From Fimenecus sp045613685 (GTDB taxonomy: Bacteria; Bacillota; Clostridia; Oscillospirales; Acutalibacteraceae), in the NCBI GenBank assembly GCA_045613685.1, contig JAZLBL010000025.1, positions 1 through 53,465 on the forward strand: DNA of 53,465 nt. Direction: 5' to 3'. The notes beneath the pieces are model-generated. The model was not told the DNA's origin. It made no database searches and saw only the letters and a list, made by a program, of their open reading frames with translations. Position 1 is the first letter of the stretch. Each line of letters begins with the position of its first letter. Of the stretch, positions 8,886-18,886 are shown piece by piece. The position numbers and the translations under genes were made by a program.

Positions 8886-11800
8886 ATGGCAAATTTCAAA
8901 TCCCTTATGGGTGAATATTTTGATTGTGAACGCAATCTCGATATAGCGGTTTCAGAAATTTTGGGACTAGCTATTAATGAGTCAAACAGAACGGCAAAGC
9001 TCACAATCAAACCATACAGAAAAATTGAAGAACAAAGAATTAAAGCTCTTGAAACTGAACTTTCAAGGGCTTTGAGTGTTAATATCACAGTTGAATGTGA
9101 CGAAACAAGAACAGGCTTTCACCCACAATTTATGGATGTTGTTCTTGAAATTCTTAAATCAAAGGTTTATGTTGCAAGCGGATTTTTTAATAATGCAGAA
9201 TATGAATTGAATGACAAAGAATTGAAAATCAACCTTAAAAAAGGTGGCAAAGATATTCTTCTTTCAGTTGAATGTGATAAAGAAATCGAAAAAATCATTC
9301 GCGGAATTTTTGGCTTTGAATGTAAAGTCGTGCTTATTCAAGGTGAATATGATGCTGAAACTGCAGTTGATATGATGCAGAAAAAAGCAGACGAAGAGTC
9401 AAAAAGAATTCAGGCAGAAACAATCGTCAAAGGGAGAAATCTCGACGAAAACAATTTCAGTCCTGAAGTTTATTATAATTATAGCGACAACGATGCACCA
9501 CCTGAAAATAATGACTTTGGTGGTGATTTTGCAGTTGATTTTGAGCAGGAAGAAAACGCAGATTTTGCGTCCCTTATTAAATATGATACTCTCAAACCAA
9601 TTTATGGCAGTGCAATCAGACTTTCACAGTTGCAACAACTTTGCGACGTTAATATCGAAAGTGGTGCGGTTGCCGTTTGGGGTGATGTTTTCGGTCTTTC
9701 TGTGAGAACAACAAAAGACGGCAAAAACAATATTATCACTTTTAATATTACAGACGAAACCTATTCGTATGGTGTTAAGATTTTTGAAAGAGTTAGCAAA
9801 TGTGAATCATTCTTAGCAGCACTTAAAGACGGAATCACTGTTGTTGTGCGTGGACGAATGACATTTGATAAATTCTCAGGTGAAACTGTAATCAACGCAA
9901 CTGCAGTTAATACTATTTCAAAGAAAACAAAGCAAGACAATGCCGAGAAAAAACGCGTTGAATTGCATTTACATACAAATATGTCTGCAATGGATGGTAT
10001 GACATCTGCGGACAAGCTTGTTAAAAGAGCTCTCGATTGGGGACATCCAGCAATCGCAATTACAGACCACGGCGTAGCACAGGGTTATCCTGATGCTATG
10101 AAGGTTGGCGAAGGCAAAGATATCAAGCTTATCTATGGTGTTGAAGGTTATCTCATTGATGATGTGAATAATCCTGATGTTGATTATAAGACATTACCAA
10201 GATATCACATTATTATTCTTGTTAAAAATGCTGTGGGACTTAAAAATCTCTACAAGCTTATTTCACTTTCAAACGTTAAATATTTTTATAAGCGTCCGCT
10301 TATGCCACGCTCTGAAATTATCAAGCACAGAGAAGGTCTTATAATCGGCTCTGCTTGTGAAGCAGGTGAACTTTATAGAAGTATTGTGTTTGATGAGAGT
10401 GAAGATAAAATCCGCGAAATTGCAGAGTTTTATGACTATCTTGAAATTCAACCTAATGGCAACAACCAGTTTATGATTCGCAGTGAGCGTGATGAATATG
10501 CTCATATCAATACGGTTGAGGATTTAGAGAATATAAATCGCAAAATTATCGCTCTTGCAGATAGTATGGGCAAGCTTGTGTGTGCAACAGGTGACGTGCA
10601 TTTCCTTGACCCTAAGGACGCTCAATTCCGCGCAATTCTTATGGCTGGACAAGGCTTTAAAGACGCCGACGAGCAAGCACCTCTCTATTTCAAAACAACT
10701 GAAGAAATGCTCGAAGAATTTGCATATCTTGGTGAAGAAACAGCCTATGAAGTTGTTGTCGAGAACACCAATAAGATTGCAGATATGATTGAGCAAGTAC
10801 GTCCAATACCAAAGGGTACATATCAACCATCAATCCCAGGTGCCGAAGATGAACTTCGTCAGATTTGTTGGGATAAAGCAAAAGACTGGTATGGTGACCC
10901 TGTGCCTGAATATGTTGCTGACAGACTTAATCGCGAACTTGAATCAATTATTGCAAACGGATTTGCCGTGCTTTATATTATCGCTCAAAAACTTGTTTGG
11001 GATTCAGAAGCACACGGCTATCATGTTGGTTCCCGTGGTTCTGTTGGCTCATCTTTCGTCGCAACAATGGCAGGTATCTCAGAAGTTAACCCATTAGCAC
11101 CACACTATCGTTGTGCAAAGTGTAGACATAGTGAGTTCTTCTTGCATGGTGAATATGGCTCAGGCTTTGATATGCCACCAAAGAATTGTCCACATTGTGA
11201 TGTTCCAATGGTGCGTGATGGGCACGAAATCCCATTTGAAACTTTCCTTGGTTTCCACGGCGACAAAGCGCCCGATATTGACCTTAACTTCTCAGGTGAT
11301 TATCAGGGATGTGCTCACAGATATACAGAAGAATTATTCGGTCGCGACCACGTGTTTAAAGCGGGTACAATCGCAACTGTTGCAGATAAAACTGCTTATG
11401 GCTTTGTGAAAAAATATCTCGAAGAACGTGGCAAGACAGTAACCCGTGCAGAAGAAGACCGACTCACTCGTGGTTGTACAGGTATCAAGCGTACAACAGG
11501 TCAACACCCTGGTGGAATGGTTGTTGTTCCTAACGAGTTTGATGTTTATGATTTTACCGCAGTTCAATTCCCTGCAGACGACACAACATCAGATATGGAA
11601 ACAACTCACTTCGACTTCCATTTCTTGCATGATACAATTTTGAAACTTGATATTCTCGGCCATGATGTGCCGACCCTTTATAAACATCTTGAAGATATGA
11701 CAGGCATTCCTGTTATGGATGTTGACGTGTGTGACCCTAAAATCGTTAGTCTTACAACAAGTCCTGAAGCATTGGGTGTTACTGCCGAAGATATCGGATG

Positions 11801-12725
11801 GAAAACAGGCACATTGTCAATTCCTGAAATGGGAACATCATTCGTTTGTCAGATGCTTTTGGAATCTCAACCAAAAACATTCTCTGACTTGTTGCAGATT
11901 TCAGGTCTTTCTCACGGTACTGACGTTTGGCTTGGTAACGCACAAGAGCTTATTAAAAACGGCACTTGCACAATTTCTGATGTTATCGGCACTCGTGACA
12001 GTATTATGACTTATCTTATGCATAAGGGACTTGATTCAGGTCTTGCATTCAATATTATGGAAAAAACCCGTAAAGGTATGGTTGCAAAATTCGGGTTCCC
12101 TGAAGGCGCAGAAGATGAAATGAGAAAATGCAATGTTCCTGAATGGTATATGGAATCTTGTAAAAAAATTAAGTATATGTTCCCTAAGGCTCACGCTGCG
12201 GCTTATGTTATTGCGGCACTTCGTCTTGGTTGGTATAAAATTTATAAACCAACAGAATATTACACAGCTTTCTTAACTGTTCGTGGTGGTGATTTGGATG
12301 CAGTAACAGTGCTTCAAGGTCATGACGCAGTTAAAAAACGCCTTGCAGATTTGCGTGGTAATCCAAATGAACGCAAGGTGCTCACAGCAAAAGAAAAAGA
12401 CCAGTTCACAGCACTTCAGGTTGTTAACGAAATGATGGCTCGTGGTGTTGAACTTCTTCCTGTTGATATTTATAAATCACGCGCAACTGAATATTATATC
12501 GAAGATGGCAAAATTAGAATGCCGTTTGCAGCTCTTTCAGGTGTTGGCGAAAACGCAGCAAAGGGACTTGCCGAAGGTCAGAATGATGGAAATGGGGATT
12601 TTGTTTCGATTGACGACTATCAGGCAAGAACAGGCGCTTCAAGTGCAGTAATCACAGCGCTTAAAGAAGTTGGTGCACTTAAAGGATTGCCCGAAACTGC
12701 ACAAATGTCATTCTTTGGTTTTTAA
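8886..12725 (+). CDS. polC: DNA polymerase III PolC-type alpha subunit, lacking the embedded exonuclease
   Basis: The replicative polymerase of low-GC Gram-positives. Domains in order: an N-terminal domain, an OB fold (about residues 250-350), a PHP domain starting at ELHLHTNMSAMDG (near 358), the polymerase core with HVGSRGSVGSSFVA and the catalytic DIDLNFSGD block, a zinc finger (CAKC...CPHC), and a C-terminal QMSFF that resembles a clamp-binding motif. Canonical PolC is about 1,440 residues, with a DEDD exonuclease inside the PHP domain. Here the chain runs straight from YGVEGYLIDD (residues 417-426) to YKTLPRYHIIILVKN, no DxETTG-type motif is present, and total length is only 1,279. The reading frame is intact, so this looks like a domain loss, not a frameshift. 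Confidence 0.95.
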   Translation: MANFKSLMGEYFDCERNLDIAVSEILGLAINESNRTAKLTIKPYRKIEEQRIKALETELSRALSVNITVECDETRTGFHPQFMDVVLEILKSKVYVASGFFNNAEYELNDKELKINLKKGGKDILLSVECDKEIEKIIRGIFGFECKVVLIQGEYDAETAVDMMQKKADEESKRIQAETIVKGRNLDENNFSPEVYYNYSDNDAPPENNDFGGDFAVDFEQEENADFASLIKYDTLKPIYGSAIRLSQLQQLCDVNIESGAVAVWGDVFGLSVRTTKDGKNNIITFNITDETYSYGVKIFERVSKCESFLAALKDGITVVVRGRMTFDKFSGETVINATAVNTISKKTKQDNAEKKRVELHLHTNMSAMDGMTSADKLVKRALDWGHPAIAITDHGVAQGYPDAMKVGEGKDIKLIYGVEGYLIDDVNNPDVDYKTLPRYHIIILVKNAVGLKNLYKLISLSNVKYFYKRPLMPRSEIIKHREGLIIGSACEAGELYRSIVFDESEDKIREIAEFYDYLEIQPNGNNQFMIRSERDEYAHINTVEDLENINRKIIALADSMGKLVCATGDVHFLDPKDAQFRAILMAGQGFKDADEQAPLYFKTTEEMLEEFAYLGEETAYEVVVENTNKIADMIEQVRPIPKGTYQPSIPGAEDELRQICWDKAKDWYGDPVPEYVADRLNRELESIIANGFAVLYIIAQKLVWDSEAHGYHVGSRGSVGSSFVATMAGISEVNPLAPHYRCAKCRHSEFFLHGEYGSGFDMPPKNCPHCDVPMVRDGHEIPFETFLGFHGDKAPDIDLNFSGDYQGCAHRYTEELFGRDHVFKAGTIATVADKTAYGFVKKYLEERGKTVTRAEEDRLTRGCTGIKRTTGQHPGGMVVVPNEFDVYDFTAVQFPADDTTSDMETTHFDFHFLHDTILKLDILGHDVPTLYKHLEDMTGIPVMDVDVCDPKIVSLTTSPEALGVTAEDIGWKTGTLSIPEMGTSFVCQMLLESQPKTFSDLLQISGLSHGTDVWLGNAQELIKNGTCTISDVIGTRDSIMTYLMHKGLDSGLAFNIMEKTRKGMVAKFGFPEGAEDEMRKCNVPEWYMESCKKIKYMFPKAHAAAYVIAALRLGWYKIYKPTEYYTAFLTVRGGDLDAVTVLQGHDAVKKRLADLRGNPNERKVLTAKEKDQFTALQVVNEMMARGVELLPVDIYKSRATEYYIEDGKIRMPFAALSGVGENAAKGLAEGQNDGNGDFVSIDDYQARTGASSAVITALKEVGALKGLPETAQMSFFGF

Positions 12726-12743
12726 TTTAAAGGAGAAATAGAA

Positions 12744-14210
12744 ATGGAATTTTCTTGGATTATTTTAGGGGTTTTAGGTCTCTTTATTGTGGTTACACTT
12801 ATCCGTGCAATTTTCTTCAAAGAGAAAAAGGCAGAAAACCAAAAACTCGAACCTGAAATGGTTAATATGGAAAAATATTGTCAGGATTTAAGTGACGCAA
12901 TTAAAATTAAAACAATTTCTAACTATGACAGAGAACTTGTTGATTGGAATGAGTTCGATAAATTCCACGCATTTTTAGAAGAAAGATTCCCACTCGTGCA
13001 TAAAACTATGACAAAAACAAAGGTTGCAGATGCAAGTCTTGTTTTTGAATGGACAGGTAGTGACCCAAGTCTTGATGGTATTGCTATGCTTGCTCATCAG
13101 GACGTTGTTCCAATTACAGCAGGCACAGAAGGTGACTGGGAACACGAACCATTCAGCGGTTATAACGATGGTGAGTTTATCTGGGGCCGTGGCGCAATGG
13201 ATATGAAAAACCACCTTATTGCAGTTATGGAGTGTATGGAAGAACTCATTAATGAGGGCTATCAACCAAAGCGTTCAGTTTTTATCTGTCTTGGCCACAA
13301 CGAAGAAGTTGTTGCTGCTCCTGATAATGGTGCAAAACAGATTGCAGCATATCTCAAAGAAAAAGGTGTTCACCTTGAAGCAGTCCTTGACGAAGGTGGC
13401 GCAATTCTTCCTGTAAAACTTGGCAAACTTCTCGATATTAACCTTACAGGTGTTGGCATTGCCGAAAAGGGTAGCGTTAACTATAAGGTTAGCGTTAATG
13501 CAAAGGGGGGCCACTCATCACAGCCACCAAAGCATACTGCAGTTGGTAAACTTGCAGATGTTATTAAGGATATTGAAAATCATCAATTCAAAGCAACAAT
13601 GCCTGATTACCTTAAACAACTTATCAAGAGAGTTGGCATGAATGCTGGTTATCCATTGAGGGTTGTACTTGTGAATGCTCCAATTTTACAACCACTCATT
13701 CTTGCAATTTGCAAAAATATTCCTGCTGCAGCATCTCTTATTCGCACTTGTACAGCGGTAACTATGGCAGAGGGTAGCCCACAGTTTAATGTGCTTCCAC
13801 AAAAAGCATCTGTTACAGTAAACTTCCGTACAATGCCTGGCGTTTCAATTAAAGATGTTGAACAACATATCCGCAATAGCGTTAAGAATAAGGATATTGA
13901 AATAGAGTTTCTTGTTGGTAAAGAATCTTCACAAGTTTCTCCGACAGATTCAAAAGCATTCCAGACAATTAAAGAATTGGCAGAAGCACAAAACAGCAAA
14001 AACCTTGTTACACCATTCTTGGTAATGGGTGGCACAGATGCTTATAACTATGAGCCTGTTTGTGAAAATATCTATCGTTTCGCACCATTCGTAGCAGACA
14101 CAAAACTTCTTCTCTGCACTCATGGTACAAATGAAAGAATTCCAATCGCATGCTGCGAAGATGCAATTGCATTTTTCAAAAGATATGTAAGAAGAATGAC
14201 TAATGAATAA
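12744..14210 (+). CDS. M20-family metallopeptidase, PM20D1/carboxypeptidase-S-like, membrane-anchored
   Basis: A 488-residue dizinc hydrolase. The N terminus has a single hydrophobic helix (residues 4-25), so the catalytic part is tethered to the membrane. M20 motifs in order: AHQDVVPI (His and first Asp), GRGAMDMKNH (bridging Asp), GHNEEV (catalytic Glu pair), MGGTDAYNY, and a late THGTNERI His. The type resembles CPS1/PM20D1, which cleave peptides or N-acyl amino acids; the substrate is unknown. The AAGGAGAA ribosome site lies right after polC, with no terminator between, so it is probably the last gene of the pyrH operon. Confidence 0.85.
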   Translation: MEFSWIILGVLGLFIVVTLIRAIFFKEKKAENQKLEPEMVNMEKYCQDLSDAIKIKTISNYDRELVDWNEFDKFHAFLEERFPLVHKTMTKTKVADASLVFEWTGSDPSLDGIAMLAHQDVVPITAGTEGDWEHEPFSGYNDGEFIWGRGAMDMKNHLIAVMECMEELINEGYQPKRSVFICLGHNEEVVAAPDNGAKQIAAYLKEKGVHLEAVLDEGGAILPVKLGKLLDINLTGVGIAEKGSVNYKVSVNAKGGHSSQPPKHTAVGKLADVIKDIENHQFKATMPDYLKQLIKRVGMNAGYPLRVVLVNAPILQPLILAICKNIPAAASLIRTCTAVTMAEGSPQFNVLPQKASVTVNFRTMPGVSIKDVEQHIRNSVKNKDIEIEFLVGKESSQVSPTDSKAFQTIKELAEAQNSKNLVTPFLVMGGTDAYNYEPVCENIYRFAPFVADTKLLLCTHGTNERIPIACCEDAIAFFKRYVRRMTNE

Positions 14211-14211
14211 T

Positions 14212-14243
14212 AAAAAAGGACTCTCAATTGAGAGTCCTTTTTT
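14212..14243. terminator. Bidirectional intrinsic terminator
   Basis: A perfect 32-base palindrome centred on AATT (GGACTCTC AATT GAGAGTCC flanked by six A and six T) lies between the convergent M20 and uxaC genes. Confidence 0.9.
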
Positions 14244-14253
14244 ATTATGCCTT

Positions 14254-15660
14254 TTAATCTAAATTAAAATATTTCTTTGCGTTGTTAAATGAGATATCTT
14301 CAACAATTTGTGAAAGGAATTCGATATCACAAGGATATTTGCCGTCTTCAACCAAATCACCAATGATTTCACAAAGAATTCTTCTGAAATATTCGTGCCT
14401 TGGATATGATAAGAAACTTCGAGAGTCAGTAACCATACCAACAAATTTACCAAGTACACCAAGGTTGCTAAGGTCAATCATCTGCTTGCGCATACCGTCA
14501 TAATGGTCATTAAACCACCAACCAGAGCCAAACTGAATTTTTGATGCTGCTTCTGCGCTTTGGAAGTTGCCGAGCATTGTGCCGAGCACATAATTATCCT
14601 TTGGATTAAGTGTAAAGAGTACAGTTTTCGGCAACAAATCTTTAACTGCAAGTGAGTCAAGATAACGAGAAAGTCCGTGAGCCAAGTTGTAATCATCAAC
14701 AGAGTCAAAACCTGTGTCAGCGCCAAGAGCTTTGAACATTTTTGTGTTATTGTTTCTCATTGCACCAAAGTGCAATTCCATAACCCAACCACGCTTTGCA
14801 TATTCTGCACCGAAGAATTGCAAAAGTGCTGTGCGATATTGGTCTAACTCTTTAACGCTGAATGTTTCGCCACCCTTGATTGCTTTTGCGAAGATTGTTT
14901 CTAATTCATCATCAGTTGCCAATTCATAAGGACAATAAGCTAATGCGTGGTCGGATGCGCGACAACCCATTTCGTCAAAGAATTTAATTCTCTTTTCGAG
15001 AGCGGTGAGTAAATCTTTGAAAGACTTGATTTCCATTTCTGCTGCATTTCCCATTACCTTAACCCAAGGCGCAAAAGCATCTGTGTCAATGAGGAATGAC
15101 TTGTCGGGACGGAATGCAGGTAAAACCTTACATTTGAAAGTCTTGTCTTCTGCTAAAAGCTTGTGATATTCAAGAGAATCTGCTGCGTCGTCAGTTGTGC
15201 ATACGCAATATACATTTGAACGCTCAATCAATTCTCTTGGTGTGAATCCACCTGCATTAATCTGTCGGTTACATTCTTCCCAAATTTCTTCTGCAGTTGC
15301 ACTGCTTAATGGCTTTGTGATTCCAAAATATCTTTGAAGTTCAAGATGTGTCCAATGATAAAGAGGGTTGCCAATGCAATATGGCAAAGCTTCAGCATAC
15401 TTTAAGAATTTCTCTTTTGGAGTGCTATCTCCTGTGATGTATTTTTCATCAATACCATAGCCGCGCATTCCACGCCATTTATAGTGGTCACCACCAAGCC
15501 AAAGCTCAGCAATGTCACGTGGTTGACGGTTTTCATAAATCTCTTTTGGAGAGAGATGGCAATGCCAGTCAAAAATTGGTGTATTTTTTGCACCTTTTTC
15601 AAAAATCTTTTGAGCAGTTTCAGTTGTCAAAAGAAAATCTTCGCCCATAAATTGTCTCAT
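14254..15660 (-). CDS. uxaC: Glucuronate isomerase
   Basis: Interconverts D-glucuronate and D-fructuronate (and galacturonate with tagaturonate), the first step of hexuronate breakdown. The 468 residues are the normal size for this amidohydrolase-fold family. N-terminal signature PIFDWHCHLSPKEI; later WELHFGAMRNNNTKMF-type segment, GMVTDSRSFLSYPRHEYFRR and the C-terminal ISFNNAKKYF. The ATG at 15660 has an AGGTGATTTT site. No other uronate genes (uxuA, uxuB, kdgK) lie beside it, so it is a stand-alone unit here. Confidence 0.96.
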   Translation of the reverse strand: MRQFMGEDFLLTTETAQKIFEKGAKNTPIFDWHCHLSPKEIYENRQPRDIAELWLGGDHYKWRGMRGYGIDEKYITGDSTPKEKFLKYAEALPYCIGNPLYHWTHLELQRYFGITKPLSSATAEEIWEECNRQINAGGFTPRELIERSNVYCVCTTDDAADSLEYHKLLAEDKTFKCKVLPAFRPDKSFLIDTDAFAPWVKVMGNAAEMEIKSFKDLLTALEKRIKFFDEMGCRASDHALAYCPYELATDDELETIFAKAIKGGETFSVKELDQYRTALLQFFGAEYAKRGWVMELHFGAMRNNNTKMFKALGADTGFDSVDDYNLAHGLSRYLDSLAVKDLLPKTVLFTLNPKDNYVLGTMLGNFQSAEAASKIQFGSGWWFNDHYDGMRKQMIDLSNLGVLGKFVGMVTDSRSFLSYPRHEYFRRILCEIIGDLVEDGKYPCDIEFLSQIVEDISFNNAKKYFNLD

Positions 15661-15792
15661 AAAATCACCTTTTTAAAAAATTTGGTTTTATTTCTTTTTA
15701 TTCTAACACACATTTTTAAAAAATCATATAGAAACCAATAAAATTTTATAAAATTGTTATTGTTTTGTCATCGCTCAAAGCCTAATAAACTA

Positions 15793-15821
15793 TTGAAAAA
15801 AGCATTATAATATGCTACAAT
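15793..15821 (+). promoter_or_regulatory. Sigma-A promoter of the yebC-valS operon
   Basis: TTGAAA (15793-15798), 17-base spacer, TACAAT (15816-15821), about 43 bases before the yebC ATG. An alternative TATAAT at 15806-15811 has no good -35 box. Confidence 0.65.
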
Positions 15822-15864
15822 AAACTGATTATAAATATTTTAATATCGAGAGGTATGTTTTTTT

Positions 15865-16605
15865 ATGTCAGGACATTCAAAATGGAGTACAATTAAAAGA
15901 AAAAAAGAGAAAACAGATAACGCCAGAGCTAAGGTTTTCACTAAAATCGGTCGTGAAATCGCAGTTGCTGTTAAAGCGGGTGGACCAGACCCAGCAGGCA
16001 ACTCAAAGCTTAAGGACGTAATCGCAAAAGCTAAGGCTGCAAATATGCCAAATGATAACATCGAAAGAGTTATCAAAAAGGCAGCAGGTGAAGGTAGCGG
16101 TGAAAACTATGACGAAATCGTTTATGAAGGCTATGGCCCATCAGGTATCGCGGTTATAGTTGAAGCACTTACAGATAACAGAAACAGAACTGCAGCAGAC
16201 GTTCGTCACTATTTCGATAAATTTGGTGGCAACATGGGTATGAGCGGTTGCGTTTCATTTATGTTCAACCGTCAGGGTGTAATCCTTTTCGAAAAAGAAG
16301 GAATCGACGAAGACCAACTTATGGAAGATGCACTTGAAGCAGGTGCAATCGACTTTATCGCAGAAGACGAAATTTATGATGTTCGTACAGAAGCTAATGA
16401 TATGGGTGCAGTTCGTGATGACCTTGAAGCAAAGGGTTATAAATTCGTTTCAGCAGAAGTTGAATATGTTCCAAGCACATACACAACACTCACAAACCTA
16501 GATGACATCAAGAATATGGGCAGAATGCTCGAAATGTTTGACGAAAACGACGACGTTCAAAACGTATATCATAACTGGGAAAACGAAGATGATTATGAGG
16601 GATAA
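15865..16605 (+). CDS. yebC: YebC/PmpR-family (TACO1) protein
   Basis: A 246-residue protein of the YebC family: once called a transcription regulator, now linked to helping ribosomes through difficult sequences. Both views are family knowledge. N-terminal signature MSGHSKWSTIKRKKEKTD and the three-domain acidic C-terminal half, with GYGPSGIAVIVEALTDNRNRT in the middle, are clear. Length matches the family (about 240). First gene of a forward operon with glf; the ribosome site is GAGAGGT. Confidence 0.93.
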   Translation: MSGHSKWSTIKRKKEKTDNARAKVFTKIGREIAVAVKAGGPDPAGNSKLKDVIAKAKAANMPNDNIERVIKKAAGEGSGENYDEIVYEGYGPSGIAVIVEALTDNRNRTAADVRHYFDKFGGNMGMSGCVSFMFNRQGVILFEKEGIDEDQLMEDALEAGAIDFIAEDEIYDVRTEANDMGAVRDDLEAKGYKFVSAEVEYVPSTYTTLTNLDDIKNMGRMLEMFDENDDVQNVYHNWENEDDYEG

Positions 16606-16715
16606 TTGTGGTCTTTTGGCGTCTTTTCGCTTTTGCGGTCTCGACTTATCCGCATAAGCCTTCGCCCTTAAAAGCAAAAATCCATCCAAATTTCAAACAG
16701 TGAAAAGGTGATATT
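16606..16715 (+). other. yebC-glf intergenic region with a possible hairpin
   Basis: In this 110-base gap TGCGG (16634-16638) can pair with CCGCA (16650-16654), and GCTTTT (16629-16634) with AAAAGC (16670-16675). The two pairings compete for one base. No poly-T run follows, so it is not a standard terminator, and no good promoter was seen. The composition is less A/T-rich than other gaps in the window. Confidence 0.25.
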
Positions 16716-17813
16716 ATGAAAAAATATGATTATCTTATAGTTGGTAGTGGGCTTTTTGGTGCAGTGTTTGCACATGAAGCAACAAAAAAAGGCAAGAAAT
16801 GTCTCGTTATTGAAAAGCGTGACCATATTGGTGGTAATATCTATTGTGAAAACATTGAGGGTATCACTGTTCATAAATATGGTGCTCATATTTTCCATAC
16901 AAGCAACAAAAGAGTGTGGGATTATGTTAACGAACTTTGCGAATTCAACAATTTCATAAATTCACCTGTGGGAAAATATAAAGGTGAGATGTATAACTTG
17001 CCTTTCAATATGAATACTTTCTCAAAGATGTTCGGCGTTTCAACTCCTGAAGAAGCACAGAAAGTTATTGCTGAACAGAGAGCAGAAATCAAAGGCGAAC
17101 CACAGAACCTTGAAGAACAAGCAATCAGCTTGGTGGGTCGCGAAATCTATACAAAACTTATCAAGGGCTACACTGAAAAACAGTGGGGCAGAGATTGCAA
17201 AGACCTTCCACCATTCATTATCAAACGCTTACCTGTTAGATACACCTATGATAACAACTATTTTAACGATAGATATCAGGGAATTCCAGAAGGTGGTTAC
17301 AATGTAATCATTGAAAAATTGCTTCAAGGTATTGAAGTTCGACTTAATACAGATTTCTTTAGCGATAAAGAAGGTTTCTTAGCATTAACAGATAAATGTC
17401 TTTACACAGGTACAGTTGACGCATTCTTCGATTACAAATTAGGTCATTTGGGATACAGAAGTCTTAAATTTGAAACAGAAACTCTTGATTGTGAAAACTA
17501 TCAAGGTGTTGCAGTTGTCAATTATAACGAGCGTGAAATTCCATTCACAAGAATAATTGAACACAAGCATTTTGAATTTGGCAAACAAGAAAAGACAGTT
17601 ATCACAAGAGAGTATCCTGCTGATTGGCACGAGGGCGACGAGCCATATTATCCAATCAACGACGAGCAGAACAATGCTCTTTATGAACAGTATGCTCAGT
17701 TAGCAAAAGAACAAGACGGAATCCTTTTCGGTGGCCGTCTTGGTATGTATAAATATTATGATATGGATAAGTGTATCGAAGCAGCACTTAATCTTTGTGA
17801 TGAGGAGTTATAA
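16716..17813 (+). CDS. glf: UDP-galactopyranose mutase
   Basis: A flavoenzyme that converts UDP-galactopyranose to UDP-galactofuranose for surface glycans. The 365-residue size is typical. The FAD-binding dinucleotide motif is at the N terminus (YLIVGSGLFGAVFAHEA), followed by EKRDHIGGN and YGAHIFHTSNKRVWDYV. The middle holds GYTEKQWGRD and RLPVRYTYDNNYFNDRYQGIPEGGY, both strong family marks; the C terminus has GRLGMYKYYDMD. The ribosome site is AAAGGTGA. Followed after 2 bases by a glycosyltransferase, which probably uses the galactofuranose or acts in the same glycan. Confidence 0.96.
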   Translation: MKKYDYLIVGSGLFGAVFAHEATKKGKKCLVIEKRDHIGGNIYCENIEGITVHKYGAHIFHTSNKRVWDYVNELCEFNNFINSPVGKYKGEMYNLPFNMNTFSKMFGVSTPEEAQKVIAEQRAEIKGEPQNLEEQAISLVGREIYTKLIKGYTEKQWGRDCKDLPPFIIKRLPVRYTYDNNYFNDRYQGIPEGGYNVIIEKLLQGIEVRLNTDFFSDKEGFLALTDKCLYTGTVDAFFDYKLGHLGYRSLKFETETLDCENYQGVAVVNYNEREIPFTRIIEHKHFEFGKQEKTVITREYPADWHEGDEPYYPINDEQNNALYEQYAQLAKEQDGILFGGRLGMYKYYDMDKCIEAALNLCDEEL

Positions 17814-17815
17814 TT

Positions 17816-18874
17816 ATGAGTGATGTTAAAATTACCGCAATTATGCCGGTTTATAATGTTGAAAAATTTATCGGTAAATGTATTGAAAGTCTTCAGGCAC
17901 AAACTCTTACAGAATGGGAACTTATCGCAGTTGATGACGGTTCACCCGATAATTCAGGTGCAATCTGTGATGAATATGCAAAGAATGATAGCCGTATAAC
18001 TGTTATTCACAAAGAAAATGGTGGCGCACCAAGTGCACGTAATACTGCTATTCCACAGGCAAAGGGCGAATATCTCTATTTTGTTGACTCAGACGACTGG
18101 GCAGAGCCTACAATGTTTGAAGATATGTATAAAATGGCGAAAGAGAATGACGCTCAACTTGTTGTTGCAGGTTATTATATTGACACATATTATTCAGATA
18201 CAGAATTCTATTCACAGGAACAGGCACTTCCAACAAAGATTTTCAAAAATCAGCGTGAGTTCCGTGAATATGCTCACAATATGTTTGATAAAAACCTTCT
18301 CTATACACCTTGGAACAAACTTTTTGAGAGAAAATATATAATGGATAATGATATCCGTTTCAGAAATACTTTCTGGGATGATTTCCCATTCAACCTTGAT
18401 GTTGTTCGTGATGTTGAGAGAGTAGTTCTTATGGAAGATAAATATTATCACTTTATGAGAGCTCGTGCAGATAGCGAAACAGCAAAATACAGAAGTGATA
18501 TGCTCGATAAACGTGAAGAAGAGCACGGTTGGATGCTTGACCTTTATAAGCATTGGAATGTTGACAGTGTTGAAAGTCAGGAAATGATTCAACGTCGTTA
18601 CATTGAAAGAATTGTTGGTTGCGTTGAAAATGTTACTAACACTGCTTGCACACTTTCAACAAAAGAGAAGAAAGCAGCAATCAAAGCAATGCTTAATAGT
18701 GACAGAACAAAAACTGCACTTAAAATTGCACAACCTAACTCAACTGTTATGAAAATTATGCTTATTCCATACAAGATGAATTCAACAAGTCTTGTATATC
18801 TTGAAAGCACAATCATTTCAAAAGTTAAGTCAGGCAATGTTAAGTTATTTGCAAAACTTAAAGCTAACAGATAA
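17816..18874 (+). CDS. Glycosyltransferase family 2 protein
   Basis: A 352-residue GT-A fold transferase. The N-terminal signature is ITAIMPVYNVEKFIGKCIES, then VDDGSPDNSG, NGGAPSARNTAI and the metal-binding YFVDSDDW (DxD-type). No membrane helices, so it acts at the inner face of the membrane. The C-terminal part (residues 220-350) is variable, as usual for acceptor-binding regions. It starts 2 bases after glf, so the two are tightly coupled. A role in a galactofuranose-containing surface polymer is inference. Confidence 0.88.
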   Translation: MSDVKITAIMPVYNVEKFIGKCIESLQAQTLTEWELIAVDDGSPDNSGAICDEYAKNDSRITVIHKENGGAPSARNTAIPQAKGEYLYFVDSDDWAEPTMFEDMYKMAKENDAQLVVAGYYIDTYYSDTEFYSQEQALPTKIFKNQREFREYAHNMFDKNLLYTPWNKLFERKYIMDNDIRFRNTFWDDFPFNLDVVRDVERVVLMEDKYYHFMRARADSETAKYRSDMLDKREEEHGWMLDLYKHWNVDSVESQEMIQRRYIERIVGCVENVTNTACTLSTKEKKAAIKAMLNSDRTKTALKIAQPNSTVMKIMLIPYKMNSTSLVYLESTIISKVKSGNVKLFAKLKANR

Positions 18875-18886
18875 AGGATTTTGAAA

